A program made the translations under genes and the position numbers. A stretch of 64,000 bases of DNA, from positions 311,008,956 to 311,072,955 of the forward strand of contig NC_081824.1 in the NCBI RefSeq assembly GCF_030867095.1. Direction: 5' to 3'. Under the pieces are notes generated by a model. The model was not told where the DNA came from. It did not search any database and saw only the letters and a program-made list of their open reading frames with translations. Source of the DNA: Alligator mississippiensis. Its lineage: Eukaryota; Chordata; Crocodylia; Alligatoridae. Of the stretch, positions 35,517-46,660 are shown in pieces. The first letter of the stretch is position 1. Each line of letters starts with the position of its first letter.

Positions 35517-37367
35517 AAGAATATTGCTTGGGCATGAAGGGATGAAATCAGGAAGGCCAAAGCACAACTGGAGTTGCAACTAGCAAGGGTTGTGAAGGGT
35601 AACAAAAATGGTTTCTACAAGTATGTTAGCAACAAGAGGAAGGTCAGGGAAAGTGTGGGTCCCTTACTGAATGGGAGAGGCAACCTAATGACATGGTGAG
35701 GAAAAGACTGAAATAGTCAATGCCTTTTTTACCTCAGACTTCACAGTCAAGGTCAGTTCCCAGAGTACTGCACTAGGCAGCACAGTTTGAGGAGAAGATG
35801 ACCAGCCCTCAGTGAACAGGTTAGGGACTATTTAGAAAAGGTTGACATGTACAAGTCCATGGGGCTAGATGCAATAGATCCAAAGGTGCTGAAGGAGTTG
35901 GCTGATGTGATTCCAGAACCGCTGGTCATTATCTTTGAAAACTTGTGGCAATCTGGGCAGGTCCCAGAGGATTGGAAAAGGGAAAATACTAGTGTCCATC
36001 TTTAAGAAAGGGAAGGAGGAAGATCTGGGGAACTACAGACTGTTTAGCCTCACATCAGTCCCTGGACAAATCATGGAGTAGGTCTTCAAGCAATCTATTT
36101 CTAAGTACCTGGAAGAGAAGGTGGTGATTAAGAACAGTTGGCATGGATTCAGCAAGGGCAAGTCATGCCTGACCAACCTTATTGCCTTCTATGAGATGAC
36201 TGGCTATGTGGATTCGGGGAGAGCAGTGGACATGATATATCTTGACTTTAGCAAGGCTTTTGATACAGTCTCCCACAGCATTCTTGCAAGCAAGCTAAGG
36301 AACTACAGATTGGATGAAGAGACTGCAAGGTGGCTGGATTGTCAGCATCAACAGGTAGTAATCAATGGCTCAATGTCTAGTTGGCAGCCAGTATTAAGTG
36401 GAGTGCCCCAGGGGTTGGTCGTGAGACCAGTTTTGTTCAATATCTTTATCAACAACTTGTAAGATGGGACAGAGTGCACTTCAGCAAGTTTGCAGATGAC
36501 ATCAATCTGGGGGAGTAGTAGATACACTGGAGGGTAGGGCCAGGATTCAGAGAGACCTAGATGAATTGAAGGATTGAACAAAAAGAAATCTCATGAGGTT
36601 CAACAAGGACAAGTGCAAAAGTCTGCACTTAGGATGGAACAATCCCATGCATCACTACAGGCTTGGGACCAACTGGCTAAGCAGCAGCCCTGCAGAAAAA
36701 GACCTAGGGGTTACAATAGACAGTAAGGTGGATATGAGTCAGCAGTGTGCCCTTGTTGCCAAGAAGGCTAACAGCATACTGGGTTGCATTAGTAGGAGTG
36801 TTGCCAACAGATTGAGGGAAGTAATTATTCCCCTCTATTTTGCACTGGTGAGACTATATCTGGAGTACTTTGTCCAGTTTTGGGACCCCTGCTACAGAAA
36901 GGATGTGGACAACTTGGAGACAGTTTAGTGGAGGGCAATGAAAGTGGTGAGGGGGCTGGGGCACATTAATTATGAGAAGTTGAGGGAACTGGGCTTATTT
37001 AGTGTAGAGAAGAGAAGACTAAGGGAAGATTTCACAGCAGCTTTTAACTTCCTGCAGGGAAGGTTACAAAGAGGATGGAGCTAGGCTGTTCTCAATGGTG
37101 GCAGATGACAGAACAAGGAGCAACGGTCTTGGATTGCAGCAAGGGAAGTTTATGTTGGATATTAGGGAAAAACTCACTAAGGGGGTGGTGAAGCAGTGCA
37201 AAAGGTTACCTAGAGGTGGAAGCTCCATACTTGGAGGTTTTTAAGGCCCGGCTAGATAAAGCCCTGGCTGGAATGATCTTGTTGGGGGTGGTCCTGCTTG
37301 GAGCAGGGGGTTGGATTAGATGACTTCCTGAGGCCCCATCCAACTCTCATTTTCTGTGATTCTATGA
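35517..37367 (+). mobile_element. CR1 LINE, 5'-truncated (right-arm copy)
   Basis: Mirror of 25336-27186 with the same reading-frame breaks. It contains [40 protein letters not shown] and KDLGVTIDSK. The tail is GGTTGGATTAGATGACTTCC followed by TGATTCTATGAC. Identical damage in both arms shows that the CR1s were inserted and broken before the duplication or the last homogenisation. Confidence 0.9.
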
Positions 37368-38643
37368 CGTAAGAGTGTATAAGTGTGGGCAAGCTAAGTT
37401 AATTTGTTTTCTTCCCTCTCTGATAGGAAATTTCTCCTATCCTGTTCATCAATGTGATGATTCTTGGCATTTAAAAGTACACGTGAGTGTAAGTATAACA
37501 GAGTATAATATTCTAGTATTAATAATAGTAATAAGTGAAATATTCTGGTTATTAACAGTCTGTAGTTGGCAGTAACACAAGAGCTTTAAGGCTCCTAAAA
37601 CAGATTAAATAAATTGTATACATTAAATATAAAAAATATGTAGTTGAAGAAGAGCAGCATACCTTTGGACCAGTTAAAAGACATTTAAAAAAGCACATAA
37701 CTTTTAGCCCAGCTTTATGTATCTGATAAATAGATCATGATTTATGGTTGTGTTTATATTAAAAGCTAAATGATAAATATACTTACTGACTGTTTATTTT
37801 CCTATGACATGGTTTAATTTTCTTTTTTAGGTTACGGAATAATTTTAAAGCTGCATAAATATCTACAGAAGCAAAGAACCATGTAGGTTTGTTTTCTTCA
37901 AAAACTAAATGTACATACAGCATAAAACAATCAGTAGAAAGAACAAGGGTCTTGAAGCAATACCCTGCATTTAAGATGAGAAAAAGAAACAGGTCAAATG
38001 TAATTTCTGCAAATGCTTAACAGTTTTGTTGAACCTGAAATGTCCCTGAAGGTACTATCTTTTAGACAGATCAAATTAGAACGTATTTTTCTGGCAGATA
38101 ATGAGGCTTCAGAGTATTAAAGTATCATTTTCTGAAAAACATCTAGGCATTAGGACATTATCACATAAACATCAAAGCATTTTAAACTATCTCTTGTAAC
38201 TGGGATCATTTATCTAGATTTTACACAGAGAGCTTGTTTTAGACAAGGGACTATCAAGAAGCAAGCCCTTTTCTTGTATTCTTTTGTCCACAGAGGCTGT
38301 GTTTGAGTTTGGCTGTTGTTTGTTTTTTTAAGATTGCCCATCCTAGCTTAGCAGCCACATATTTCATTTTACTTTCTTTGCTCTAGTTCATCACTGTGTG
38401 TGCTCTTGCATCTAAATTCAGCAGCCCTAAGGACTTTAGTGCAGTGGCACTGCTCTACATTTACATCCATGTTACCTTTTGTGTTGTGCTTTAAGCAGCC
38501 CAAAGAACAGGTGAGGAGGTCTCAGTTAGCTGCACTGCTGAAGCAGCTGCAATTGTGGCCCGGCACTTATGCTAGTCTAATTCCAGGAGGATCAGAGAGT
38601 CTGAATAGTAGCTTCCCAGCAAATCCCAATCAGCTTAGTTAGT
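37368..38643. other. AT-rich DNA of the right arm, no gene recognised
   Basis: Mirror of 24060-25335. No coding feature or repeat ends recognised. Confidence 0.5.
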
Positions 38644-38697
38644 CATTTAAATGCACAGAGAAAGGATAGGACTTTTTTTCAACTATGGAGTGGGCCA

Positions 38698-39700
38698 TGT
38701 AGTAAGGACCCCTAACCCCTGCTGGTTGAGAGGTAGGAAGCAAGCATCCAAGATTTGCAAGCAGGTAGGCAGCAGAGCAGGAGTTATCTGCAAAGTAAGC
38801 AACCAGGGAAATCTCCAGAGTGTTGAAGAAGAGCAGGGGAAAGGGCAATGATTGCAGCTTAGGGTTGAAGCTGCAACACCTGAGAGCAGGCTGAGCACTG
38901 GGCCATGTGACCAGGAGGGCTGGAGCCCCAGCCTGATAAAAGCTTGGCTCCTGAGCTAGAGAGCTCCATCTGGCCTAGACTACTGCTGCCCTGGGTTGGA
39001 GCAGAGGGGAACCAAAGCAGCACAGGTACGTGCGGAGCTGCAAGAACCAGCAGCTACAGGGTAAGAGATGTTGAGACCCAGAGAGACTCAGGAGGGGGTT
39101 TATGTTTGAACAGTGGCTGGCACTGTACCAGAGGACCATGTGTGGCCGATAGGAGTGGTATAGAGGCCACAGGGGCGTCTGAGGGACACCTAGCACAGAG
39201 CCCTGTAAGAGTTGGGGACCCTGAGGCTGTACAAGAGAGAAAGCAACCTTGCCTAGGTCAAGGACCCCAGGTGGCATGAGAGAAGGGGCCAGGGGCCCAG
39301 AGAATGAGCCGGGGCTGGGGCCCAGGATCCAAGGTCTGGGGCAGCAGACCTGGGCTGAGGGGCACAGCCTAAGTAAAAGGGCCAAGGCCAGGAAGGTTGA
39401 AGCCCAGACAGAGGTATGAGGCCTGAGGGACCGAGTGTTGCATCAGGGTCAAGGGGCCCACTCCAAAGAGATGCTGACTGATACCTGGGAGGCATGAGTG
39501 CAGTAACTGGTGTGGTGGGAGGCTATGACTCTAGCCCTTAAGGCAGTTAGGGTGGCAGGGTTAGAGCCCTGGTGGCTGAGACACTGTGGCGGGATCAGAG
39601 CCCTGTATCAAGGAGGTCAAGTAGAGCCTGAGGAGGAACAGAATTTGGATGAGTACCCAAAGCTCATCAACCTCTCCTCTGTCTTTACCAGCAAGGCATG
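38698..39700 (+). mobile_element. LTR-like block in the right arm (fossil, tentative)
   Basis: Plus-strand mirror of 23000-24005: TG start at 38698, CCTGATAAAAGC near 38930 as a possible TATA box, then a GC-rich transcribed-type region. No internal retroelement genes beside it. The end is uncertain. Confidence 0.3.
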
Positions 39701-40290
39701 GCAGATGAAGCGGCAGGGTGAGACTCTGAGGCTAGGGACAGACATTCAAAAAGCCTGAGCCTGAATTGATTCAATCTTTGCAGGTTAGTTTAACCTGCAG
39801 TGCTTGAACCAATTTGGAGGTGGATAGACATTCCAGAAATGCCGGCACATGCCTGCAGTGGCTCAAGCTAGAAGCCAGGGGACATTAGAGAAGCCCTCCC
39901 TTCACTTCAACAGTGCTATGCTGAGGGCAGGGCATGATCAAGCCCCAGTAAGTCACTCTGATTAAGGAGGGGTTTAAACCCTACCCTGGCCTACACCATC
40001 TCAGGTTTTTCCCCGCTTGCTGCTCAAGGGGTGGGAGTGTTGCCAGACCCCAGCCCCTGGCCAGCACTCTGATGCAAAGGGGGGTGGGAGGGGGTGCAGT
40101 GCATGCATCTGTCAATGATACTAGCTTTTCAATCTCCCTCTCCCTGTCTGCAAACCTGACAGGGCTGCAAACCAGGAGGGGAGACTGATAAAACTACTGT
40201 TATCAGCCCATCAGCAAAGCAAAGTCTCTCTCATTAGTTTAAGCTCTTCTTAAACAGCTTGTTCCTGTCATGACCCAAAGGTCTGATTTT

Positions 40291-41083
40291 TGTGCGTGTG
40301 CTTCGGCACTAAGAATTATCCCCGTGGGTTTGCAACTTCATTGCACGGAGGAGTTCTGTTGCGCAGAGAACCCGCGTGCAAAGGAGTGTTCCCGCCACTT
40401 TGCAGCGATCTTTGCAGGGTGCATTTCCTTTGCAGCACAGAAATGCATGGTGCAAAGAGTTCCTGCTCGTCATATGCAAATTTGTGCCCCGCAATTGGCT
40501 AGTTCTAAATTATTCACACGTGGCGGCTAGTGATTGGCCTGCTAGCCGTATAAGAGGCTTGAGCAGTTTCTGCCCAAGCCGAAGAGGACTCCGCATCCAT
40601 CTCGTGGGGACTCTGGGTGTGCGTGGCAGGGTAAAAGAAACCCTGTGTGTCGCTCAGAGGAATTTGGCGGCCTGATCCACTGCCCACCTCTTCCCGTCTT
40701 CGAACGGAACCTACTATAAGATGTAACGACGAGTTTAATGCGCGCTTGTCCTGGACATCCGGAGTTTGTCTGCGTGGAGCCTAGCAAGCTCCACGTGATT
40801 GTTCGCGTTCTGTCTGCATGGAGCCTTGCAAACTCCACGTGTGTTCGTGTTTTCTGTTGTAACCGCAACTCAAGCAAGTTTTCAGCCTACACCACGACCA
40901 TCTCGGTGTAAGTAAAACAATCTTAAAATCAACCGTTACGTGTCTGTGCCTAATTCTAGCTCGGCGCCCGCCCTCTCCGACCTGGCCTGCCCGGGCTGCT
41001 GGCCACAGCCCTCGTGCAGAGCAACGAAAGCGACCCGGGGTCAGACCCGGCGCGCACAGTTCCAAGGAAGGAATGGAGGGACA
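40291..41083 (+). mobile_element. CpG-rich solo LTR-like block (fossil, probably young)
   Basis: Begins TGTGCGTGTGC exactly at the outer edge of the right arm. It carries two inverted CCAAT boxes (ATTGG near 40494 and 40533) and a TATA box, TATAAGAGG, at 40549, laid out like the U3 of an endogenous retroviral LTR. Downstream are two 31-bp near-copies 45 bp apart (40767-40797 and 40811-40841, each TGTCTGC...CTCCACGTG). CpG density is much higher than elsewhere in the window, which suggests recent arrival or lack of methylation. The right end is approximate. A host CpG-island promoter is an alternative, but no gene follows. Confidence 0.5.
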
Positions 41084-41891
41084 TTACTAGCTGACCTGCT
41101 GATTAGCTCCAAAAAGCCCTAAGCGGACACTGTTCTGTCTGCCAGTCCCACTGAAACTGGGGATACATACACACAGACACCTGTCAGCATTAGTTAGCAT
41201 ACCACATTCCTAGGCTGGGGTCTGTGCTGTGTTTGATCCAAATCAATTAAGTCTGATACGACTTTGAACCAGGTTTATCTTAAACCGGTTTCAGACATTT
41301 TGAAAATGGTTTGTGTTCACTGAACTTATCTTCTGCTACATGTCTAAACCAGTTTCTGATCAGTTAAACTGATTTATGTGTAATGTCTCTCCCTAGCCTG
41401 AGGCCAGAGTAGGCAAGCAGGGCAGGATTGAGATGCCTGCTAGGGGGTGTCACAGCTGCCCTTAGGGTGCATCCTGCTATAGACCACTTTACATTTTGGA
41501 TGTCCCCAATCATAGAAAATGCCACACATGCAATATGCAGCTCTTTGTACAGATGACCACGCGTGGTGATTCTAGAGTCATCCTGGAATAAAGGAGAGTT
41601 TCTGTAGTCGCCATCTGAGAGGCTCATAAATGCCTCCTATTGTGAACTGTTCAGAATTATGCTATATTCCTTGATAGCAGCATTTGGTCAGGTTTACTTT
41701 ATTAATAAATACACCATTTGTTTTGGAGTGGCTGCAAATGAAGCGCATGTTAAAACCCTATTGCCTTTTCAAAGTGGTATAAAAGTCTTCTCATATAAAT
41801 GAGAATTAGGCCCTATGGGTATTTATAGATGTGCTCTAGGAGGCGGGGGGAGGGCACTTGAATTAGCGAGGTGCACTAATTAAAACTGCCC
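41084..41891. other. No gene recognised; possible MITE remnants
   Basis: Contains TAAACCGGTTT-like and AATGTCTCTCCCTAGCC motifs near 41280 and 41385. A similar AATGTCTGTCCCTAGCC lies in the left arm near 22958. Possibly the end of a shared DNA transposon family, but ends were not fixed. Confidence 0.35.
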
Positions 41892-42029
41892 AAGTGTCAT
41901 GTTTTTCAGTGTCCCTGTGCTTAAAAATGGCGGCGGGGCACTTTGGACTAAAGCTCATTGAATAAGCTTTAGTTCGAAGTGCCCCGCCACCCCTTTCCAG
42001 TGCAGGGATGCTGATACATGTGACACTGG
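41892..42029. mobile_element. Palindromic MITE-like element
   Basis: An imperfect hairpin centred near 41961. The inner stem pairs GGCGGGGCACTTTGGACTAA with its inverted copy ending CCCCGCC at about 41992, around a loop of some 10 bases. Outer arms pair AGTGTCATG... with ...CATGTGACACT. Total arm length is about 60 bp. No coding capacity and no clear target duplication. Confidence 0.6.
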
Positions 42030-42488
42030 AAGTTGCTGGAGCAAGGAAATGAACTACATGCTGGAGCAGCCTCCCTTCATGTGGGTATGTGCCCTATATT
42101 TCCTTTTCAATGTGGTCCTTTTCTTTTTAGTCGGCAACAATTTTTCTGCCCTCGAGGGGCTGTTTTTTGTTCAATCTTTCTTTGTTTACTAGTAACAACA
42201 AAGAGGCTAGTCCTTAGCTGATTTGATAACAGTATATTTAAACCTACAATTCACTAACTGGTAACTCAAGCATCATTATATTTTAATTGCTTTGGTCTAG
42301 TCAAGTCACAGTGGGCTTAACTTTCTCCCTGAGCTGGGCTTTGTAGAGTCAGAAGTGGCTGAGGCAAGAAGCAGGACACCTAGCAAACTTTAACAGCCCT
42401 GATGCTACTGCTTTCATCTCCATGCACAGACCCACCCTGGACTTAAAGCAAGCAAAAGTGCTGTCAAGGCAGCTAAGCCCTTAACCTG

Positions 42489-43060
42489 AAGGCACAGATA
42501 GAAGCGATAATTTTCGCTTGATTTGGCCCCTGAAAACACCAAACAGAAATGCATGGCTACAGAGCACTTTAAAAGGGCCCGATGCCATGACAATCTAAAC
42601 CATCACTGCACAAGGGGTCAGATGAAGATGGCTGAAAACGGAGTGCCTTCAGTAGCTTGTGTCAGTGCCACCTCCCAGCCCCAGTGCTGTTTTCAGAATG
42701 GGACGGGAGAAAAAGAGCGGAGGGAGTTCGGTCTGGGTTATTTTCAGCTGGTGCTGGAGGGTGAGGTGGGTAGATTGGATTCCCCCCCTAAAGTGGGGGC
42801 TCCAATCCACCAACTTCACCCTCCAGCACTGGCTGGGGAGCCCCCAGAATGAACTCCCTCCACTTTCTCCCCCACCTTCCGAAACAGTGCTCGGGCTGGG
42901 AGGGAAGAGGCTCATTGTTAGGGAGACTGGGTGCAGGATTCCCCCTCCCCTGCCTCCCAACAGCAAATTTCCATTGGGTCTCGGGGATCATTGTAACTCA
43001 TAGGACTTCCTGCGAAGTGCTGTGAGTTGCAGCAGGGAGCTAATCTTCTATCTGTGCCTT
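42489..43060. mobile_element. Fold-back element with perfect 16-bp TIRs
   Basis: The terminal AAGGCACAGATAGAAG (42489-42504) is repeated exactly inverted at 43045-43060. Within lies a second large inverted repeat. About 42677-42790 pairs with 42793-42902, recognised by CCCAGCCC, GGAGGGAGTTC, GCTGG.GCTGGAGGGTGA and GTGG/ATTGGA blocks and their complements. TTAA occurs near both ends (42481-42484 and 43059-43062) but overlaps the right terminus, so I do not assign the superfamily. No transposase. Confidence 0.65.
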
Positions 43061-43149
43061 AAGTGCAGAAACTAGCCATGAACAGGGATTCATTTCTCAG
43101 AAATTTCCACTATTTAGAAATCTTTCCAGGACAGGGAGCGTGCAAGTGT

Positions 43150-43655
43150 TCAGTCTGCAGTCTCCCCCTCCTCCTCTGCTCTTCCTGCCTTCCCCAGACT
43201 GGGGTGATCTGAATCTGGGAAACACATGAGGACTACCTGAGTCTTCTCCACACTGGGGAACAGAGCAGAGAGGAGCACTGGGGTAAAGCCCCCAGCCCTT
43301 TCCCTAAGCTGGATAGTGCCCAGCACTGGCTGCTCCCTTTCCCTCCTGGAGGGAGGGGAGTAGTGAGAAACAGGCCTCAGCCAATGAACAGCACGTGCCC
43401 CCAGAGGCTGGGGGGGCAGGGAAAGCTCCCACAGGTGGTGGTGGTGGCGGTGGTGGGAGTGTGGCAGTGGCAAGTGAGGAGCTCCCTCAGGCAGCTGCGG
43501 CGCTGTTGGCAGCCACCTGCAAACACCACCAGCAGTGTCGGTGGCCAGGGGGTGTGTGGTGAGTTGTGACCACCTGCAGGCACCGCCGGCAATGTCAGCG
43601 GCACCTTTCAGTAGGGAGTGCACGTGCACACACATGCACCCCCTATGCATTGCCA
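43150..43655 (-). repeat. GC-rich repeat sharing an end with 46366
   Basis: Its right end reads TGCACCCCCTATGCATTG, the inverted form of the CGCATAGGGGGTGCATGTGC start at 46364. The interior is GC-rich and low in complexity (GGTGGTGGTGG near 43435), giving a long spurious minus-strand frame of 271 codons. The left limit is a guess. Confidence 0.35.
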
Positions 43656-44239
43656 GTGCCTCAACCCCATCTCCAAACTGGGCAGTTTCATTGCTGCTGC
43701 TCTCTTCCTCTTCCTTAAACTGGGCACTTCCCTTCTGGGCAAGGAGCTGAGGCCTTACTGCTCTCTTCTCCTCCTGGACTTCTCTAGGAGGAGAGGGGAG
43801 AAGCAGGACAAAGCTGATCTGGGAAGTATCCAGGGAGTGATGACTCTGGTGTGCAAAGCTGCATTTCTGACCATATGTAGGAGAAAATTGCAAAGAAGAT
43901 CTTGCTTCCTTGCTTAACTCCAGAAGTACAGTTGAACATATACTAAGTGGATAGAGTATTGCCATGCCTATTCCATCCTCAATTTTCCTGTGCAGATCAA
44001 TCCCAGCTCACTTCTGGTGTGATAGACAACAGGGATCTCTGTAAGCACTTTTATTTTTTGATGAGCTCTGCTGTTGTGTGCTTTAGAAATGGAGAGAAGT
44101 TGACTTTTCTCTCCCCTTTGTTTGTAATGAGTGGCCTTTTTAGACATAAGAAAATAAACATGGGGATTTTTTTTCTTTCTTTTCTGCTGTAAGGAAAACA
44201 ATGATATGGCTAGGGAGTGCCACAGCATAATCAGTGTAT
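43656..44239. other. No gene recognised
   Basis: Non-coding sequence between a GC-rich repeat and a SINE-like fragment. Confidence 0.45.
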
Positions 44240-44320
44240 GTTCTTTGTGGGAATTTAGGGCCAGTATGTGCTAGACGGGCAGACTTGGAGTCTGAGGATC
44301 TTGGTTTTATTCCCATAAGA
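44240..44320 (+). mobile_element. tRNA-derived SINE/MIR-like fragment
   Basis: The order of GTATGTGCTAGAC, TTGGAGTCTGAGGATCTTGG and TTTTATTCCCA resembles the tRNA-like head of MIR or related SINEs: an A-box-like start, then GGACT..AGGAGACCTGGGTTCTATTCCCA, which holds the B box. Decayed; identification is by pattern memory. Confidence 0.4.
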
Positions 44321-44993
44321 GGGAGCAGGACAGGAAATGTCAATGCAAAGGGAAAGTAAACTTGACTTCATCATGTCACTAAGTGTGAGAGGTTTGTTCA
44401 GTTCCTTGCCTTCCATCTGTGAGTGCCAGTTAACACCAGCTGGCTTCATTGTTTTATTGAGCATCCCTCCACTGAGATGAATGACCTAGGCCACTAAAAA
44501 AACTACTGACAAAAATGTAGTTACTGAGTAGGATTTTCTAAAGTGGAAATTTAAAAACCATCTAACTGCACACAATTGCCTCCCAATGAATATGAATGAA
44601 AATTGGTCATTTAACTCCTATAGATGGCTTTAGAAATTCTGTCAGCCATGAACAGGGTTCATGTTTTCAACAGTAACCTAGGATGTCAAGCATGGTAGTC
44701 CACTTCCAAAGCCCTGAATCCTCAGATCCCTAGTTTGGTTTCTAAGTTACTTTATTTAACAGAAAGCATACATCCTATCAGTTGTCGCCCATCAATATGC
44801 TCTTTGTGTTTTGATTATTAGAATCCCAGTTCACTGCCATTGAGTTTATTGATAATGCAGCAGCCGTTTTAAGTTCACAGAACAAATCAAACCAAACTAT
44901 TTGTTCTTTCCTGGCTTTACCTGTGGGAGGTTAGGGTATGGTGTCCTGTGGTAATATTTGCATTGACTGTGCAGTTTTACTAACAGGTGAGAC

Positions 44994-45301
44994 CAGGGCT
45001 GCTCAGCCCCCAGCCCACATCTAGCCCACGGTGCTAAGCCAGCTGGACTCACAGATCCAAAACTTTGGTGGATGGGGAGTGGTGACAACATTAATTGCTG
45101 CTCCCAAACTGCCCAAGTTCTGGATCTGTGGGGAGCCTTGCTCATGGGCAGGGTGTTTTGGGGCATTAGATCAATGATGCAGGACCTGATTGAGGCATTG
45201 TGGGGGCTGACCTCATGCGCTGACTCTGCACAAGATCTGTCCCGTGGACCAGCTCCATGCTATTCATCTGGCCCACAGCGCCAAAAGATTGAACACTACT
45301 G
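44994..45301. mobile_element. hAT-like MITE, 308 bp
   Basis: Begins CAGGGCTGCTCAGCCCCC and ends AAAGATTGAACACTACTG, typical of hAT non-autonomous copies (inverted right end CAGTAGTGTTCAATC). The flanks GGTGAGAC and TCTTAGAC agree at 5 of 8 positions, a decayed duplication. A CR1 3' tail follows within 20 bp. Confidence 0.6.
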
Positions 45302-45318
45302 TCTTAGACAATGGATTT

Positions 45319-45413
45319 GTATAGGATGGTTTGGATGAGGATGATCCTGCCTATGCAGGTGATTGGACTAGACCATCTCTAAGAGTCCCTTCTAGCCCTA
45401 ATTGTCTATGAAT
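45319..45413 (+). mobile_element. CR1 LINE 3' tail
   Basis: GATGATCCTGCC, GGACTAGACCATCTCTAAGA and GTCCCTTCTAGCCCTA followed by TCTATGAATCC form the standard 3' end of CR1 elements on the plus strand. Only about 95 bp remain. Confidence 0.8.
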
Positions 45414-46164
45414 CCAAGTACTGTTGATGGAGAATGGCAATGCAATTTCTGATATCAGTATTTTATGTGAATCAAGATGATCAACCTCATCTGAATATTA
45501 GCTAAGCTGACTGATTATCCAGCTTGCTTTGCATCTTTTTCTGTTCTCTGGCACAGTGCAGGCAATCACAGGGCTCCACGAGGATTTTGTCCAAAGTAGG
45601 CTGGTTCCGCATGACTCGCTAGTCCCAGTATGTCTTTCAGGATAAGTGGCTCTAGAAAATGTGGTGTGAATCACAGCTGTGATTTAGCAGAGGTGCAGAT
45701 CTTTTGAAAGCACATCCGTCACCTGTTATCATCCATGATGTTGGATATAATTCTGTTAACAGTTTATGCCTTACATGTGCACTTTGTTGAGCCATGCTTA
45801 AAGAATGTGCCAATGTGCCTTGTGACTGGCTAGAGCCCAGTCTCCCTTTCAGGAGGTTGGAAAGGCTCGGTAGAAGCAAGTGAAAACATACACTGTCAGC
45901 TGAGCCTCCCATTTCACACCTTGACACCTTTACAAATTTTCACCTTAACAGTGAGTTTTGGAAGAAGGAAGATAATTATCTTCTCTCAGAATCGGGTCCT
46001 AATAAACTTATCGTGCCTTTGAACCTGAGGCATGATCAGAAAATATTTACTTCCCTCATAAGTTCTTTATATAATTACTTACCTGACTCATTCACTATAA
46101 CATCTGAATATCTTGGTATATTATCAAATATATCCTTGCAACATTCTTGATTGGGAAGTATCAT

Positions 46165-46210
46165 CATCTTTGTTCTCCAGCGGGTGAACTGAGGGATGAT
46201 GCCTAAACAC
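46165..46210 (-). mobile_element. MIR-like relic (short)
   Basis: TCATCTTTGTTCTCCAGCGG with GTGAACTGAGG resembles the antisense MIR tail (cattttacagatgggtaaactgagg pattern). Very short. Confidence 0.3.
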
Positions 46211-46365
46211 AGACTTCCACAGGGGTTGAGAGGAGGTTAAATGAGGTTCAAAATGGATGCCTGATCTAACTTGGCTCACCTTCAGTGTGGACCTTTACAC
46301 TCAGACCCAGTCTCAGTGATTGGAAATCAAATCTAATCCAGTAACAGTACAGTTCATTGGAGACG

Positions 46366-46660
46366 CATAGGGGGTGCATGTGCACCCCCTGAGATTTGGC
46401 TGCCAGAAGCAGGGGTGCTGGAGAAGCGCTGGTGTGCCTCCCCTTCCCCCCCCCCCCCCGAGAAGCCCCGGCGGTGAAACTGGAAGTGCTGGCAGAAGTG
46501 CTGTTTGTACTTTCGGTTTTGCTGCTGGCTCAGTGATTTGCCCACTGGGGGACCCCCCCCCCGGTTGGCAATCGGCTGCTGGGGAACCCCCCATCAGTGA
46601 TCTGGTGCCCCCCCAGACTCAGGAGGCACCAGTTGCCCATGCAGAAGTTACACGCACATA
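46366..46660 (+). repeat. GC-rich repeat starting with a hairpin
   Basis: Near its start GGGGGTGCATGTGCACCCCC (46372-46391) is an almost perfect 20-bp palindrome. Then come C runs (46448-46460, 46550-46561) and GCACCAGTTGCCCATGC near 46625. The start is shared, inverted, with 43620-43655. Probably a non-autonomous DNA transposon; family and right end unknown. Confidence 0.4.

Larger units (their letters stand above)
34828..40291. repeat. Right arm of the 5.46-kb inverted duplication
   Basis: Exact mirror of 22412-27875 as far as compared, with the CR1s now on the plus strand. The inner end starts within CR1 reverse transcriptase sequence at TAGCACAACTG. The outer end stops at CTGATTTT, where CpG-rich LTR-like sequence begins. 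A few bases beyond, both sides read GTG(T/C)GTGTGC, which may be microhomology at the outer breakpoint. Confidence 0.95.

Noticed and set aside
22412-40291. Interpretation as a functional multi-gene or defence-like system because of the mirrored frames
   Set aside because: The mirrored frames are CR1 fragments and composition artefacts; no intact genes are shared by the arms.
40270-41065. Several frames of 60-111 codons in the CpG-rich block
   Set aside because: They overlap on both strands in a promoter/LTR-like region, and CpG-rich sequence has few stop codons.
43150-43965. 271-codon minus-strand frame
   Set aside because: It crosses a GC-rich repeat and has no domain, splice or start context; low complexity explains its length.
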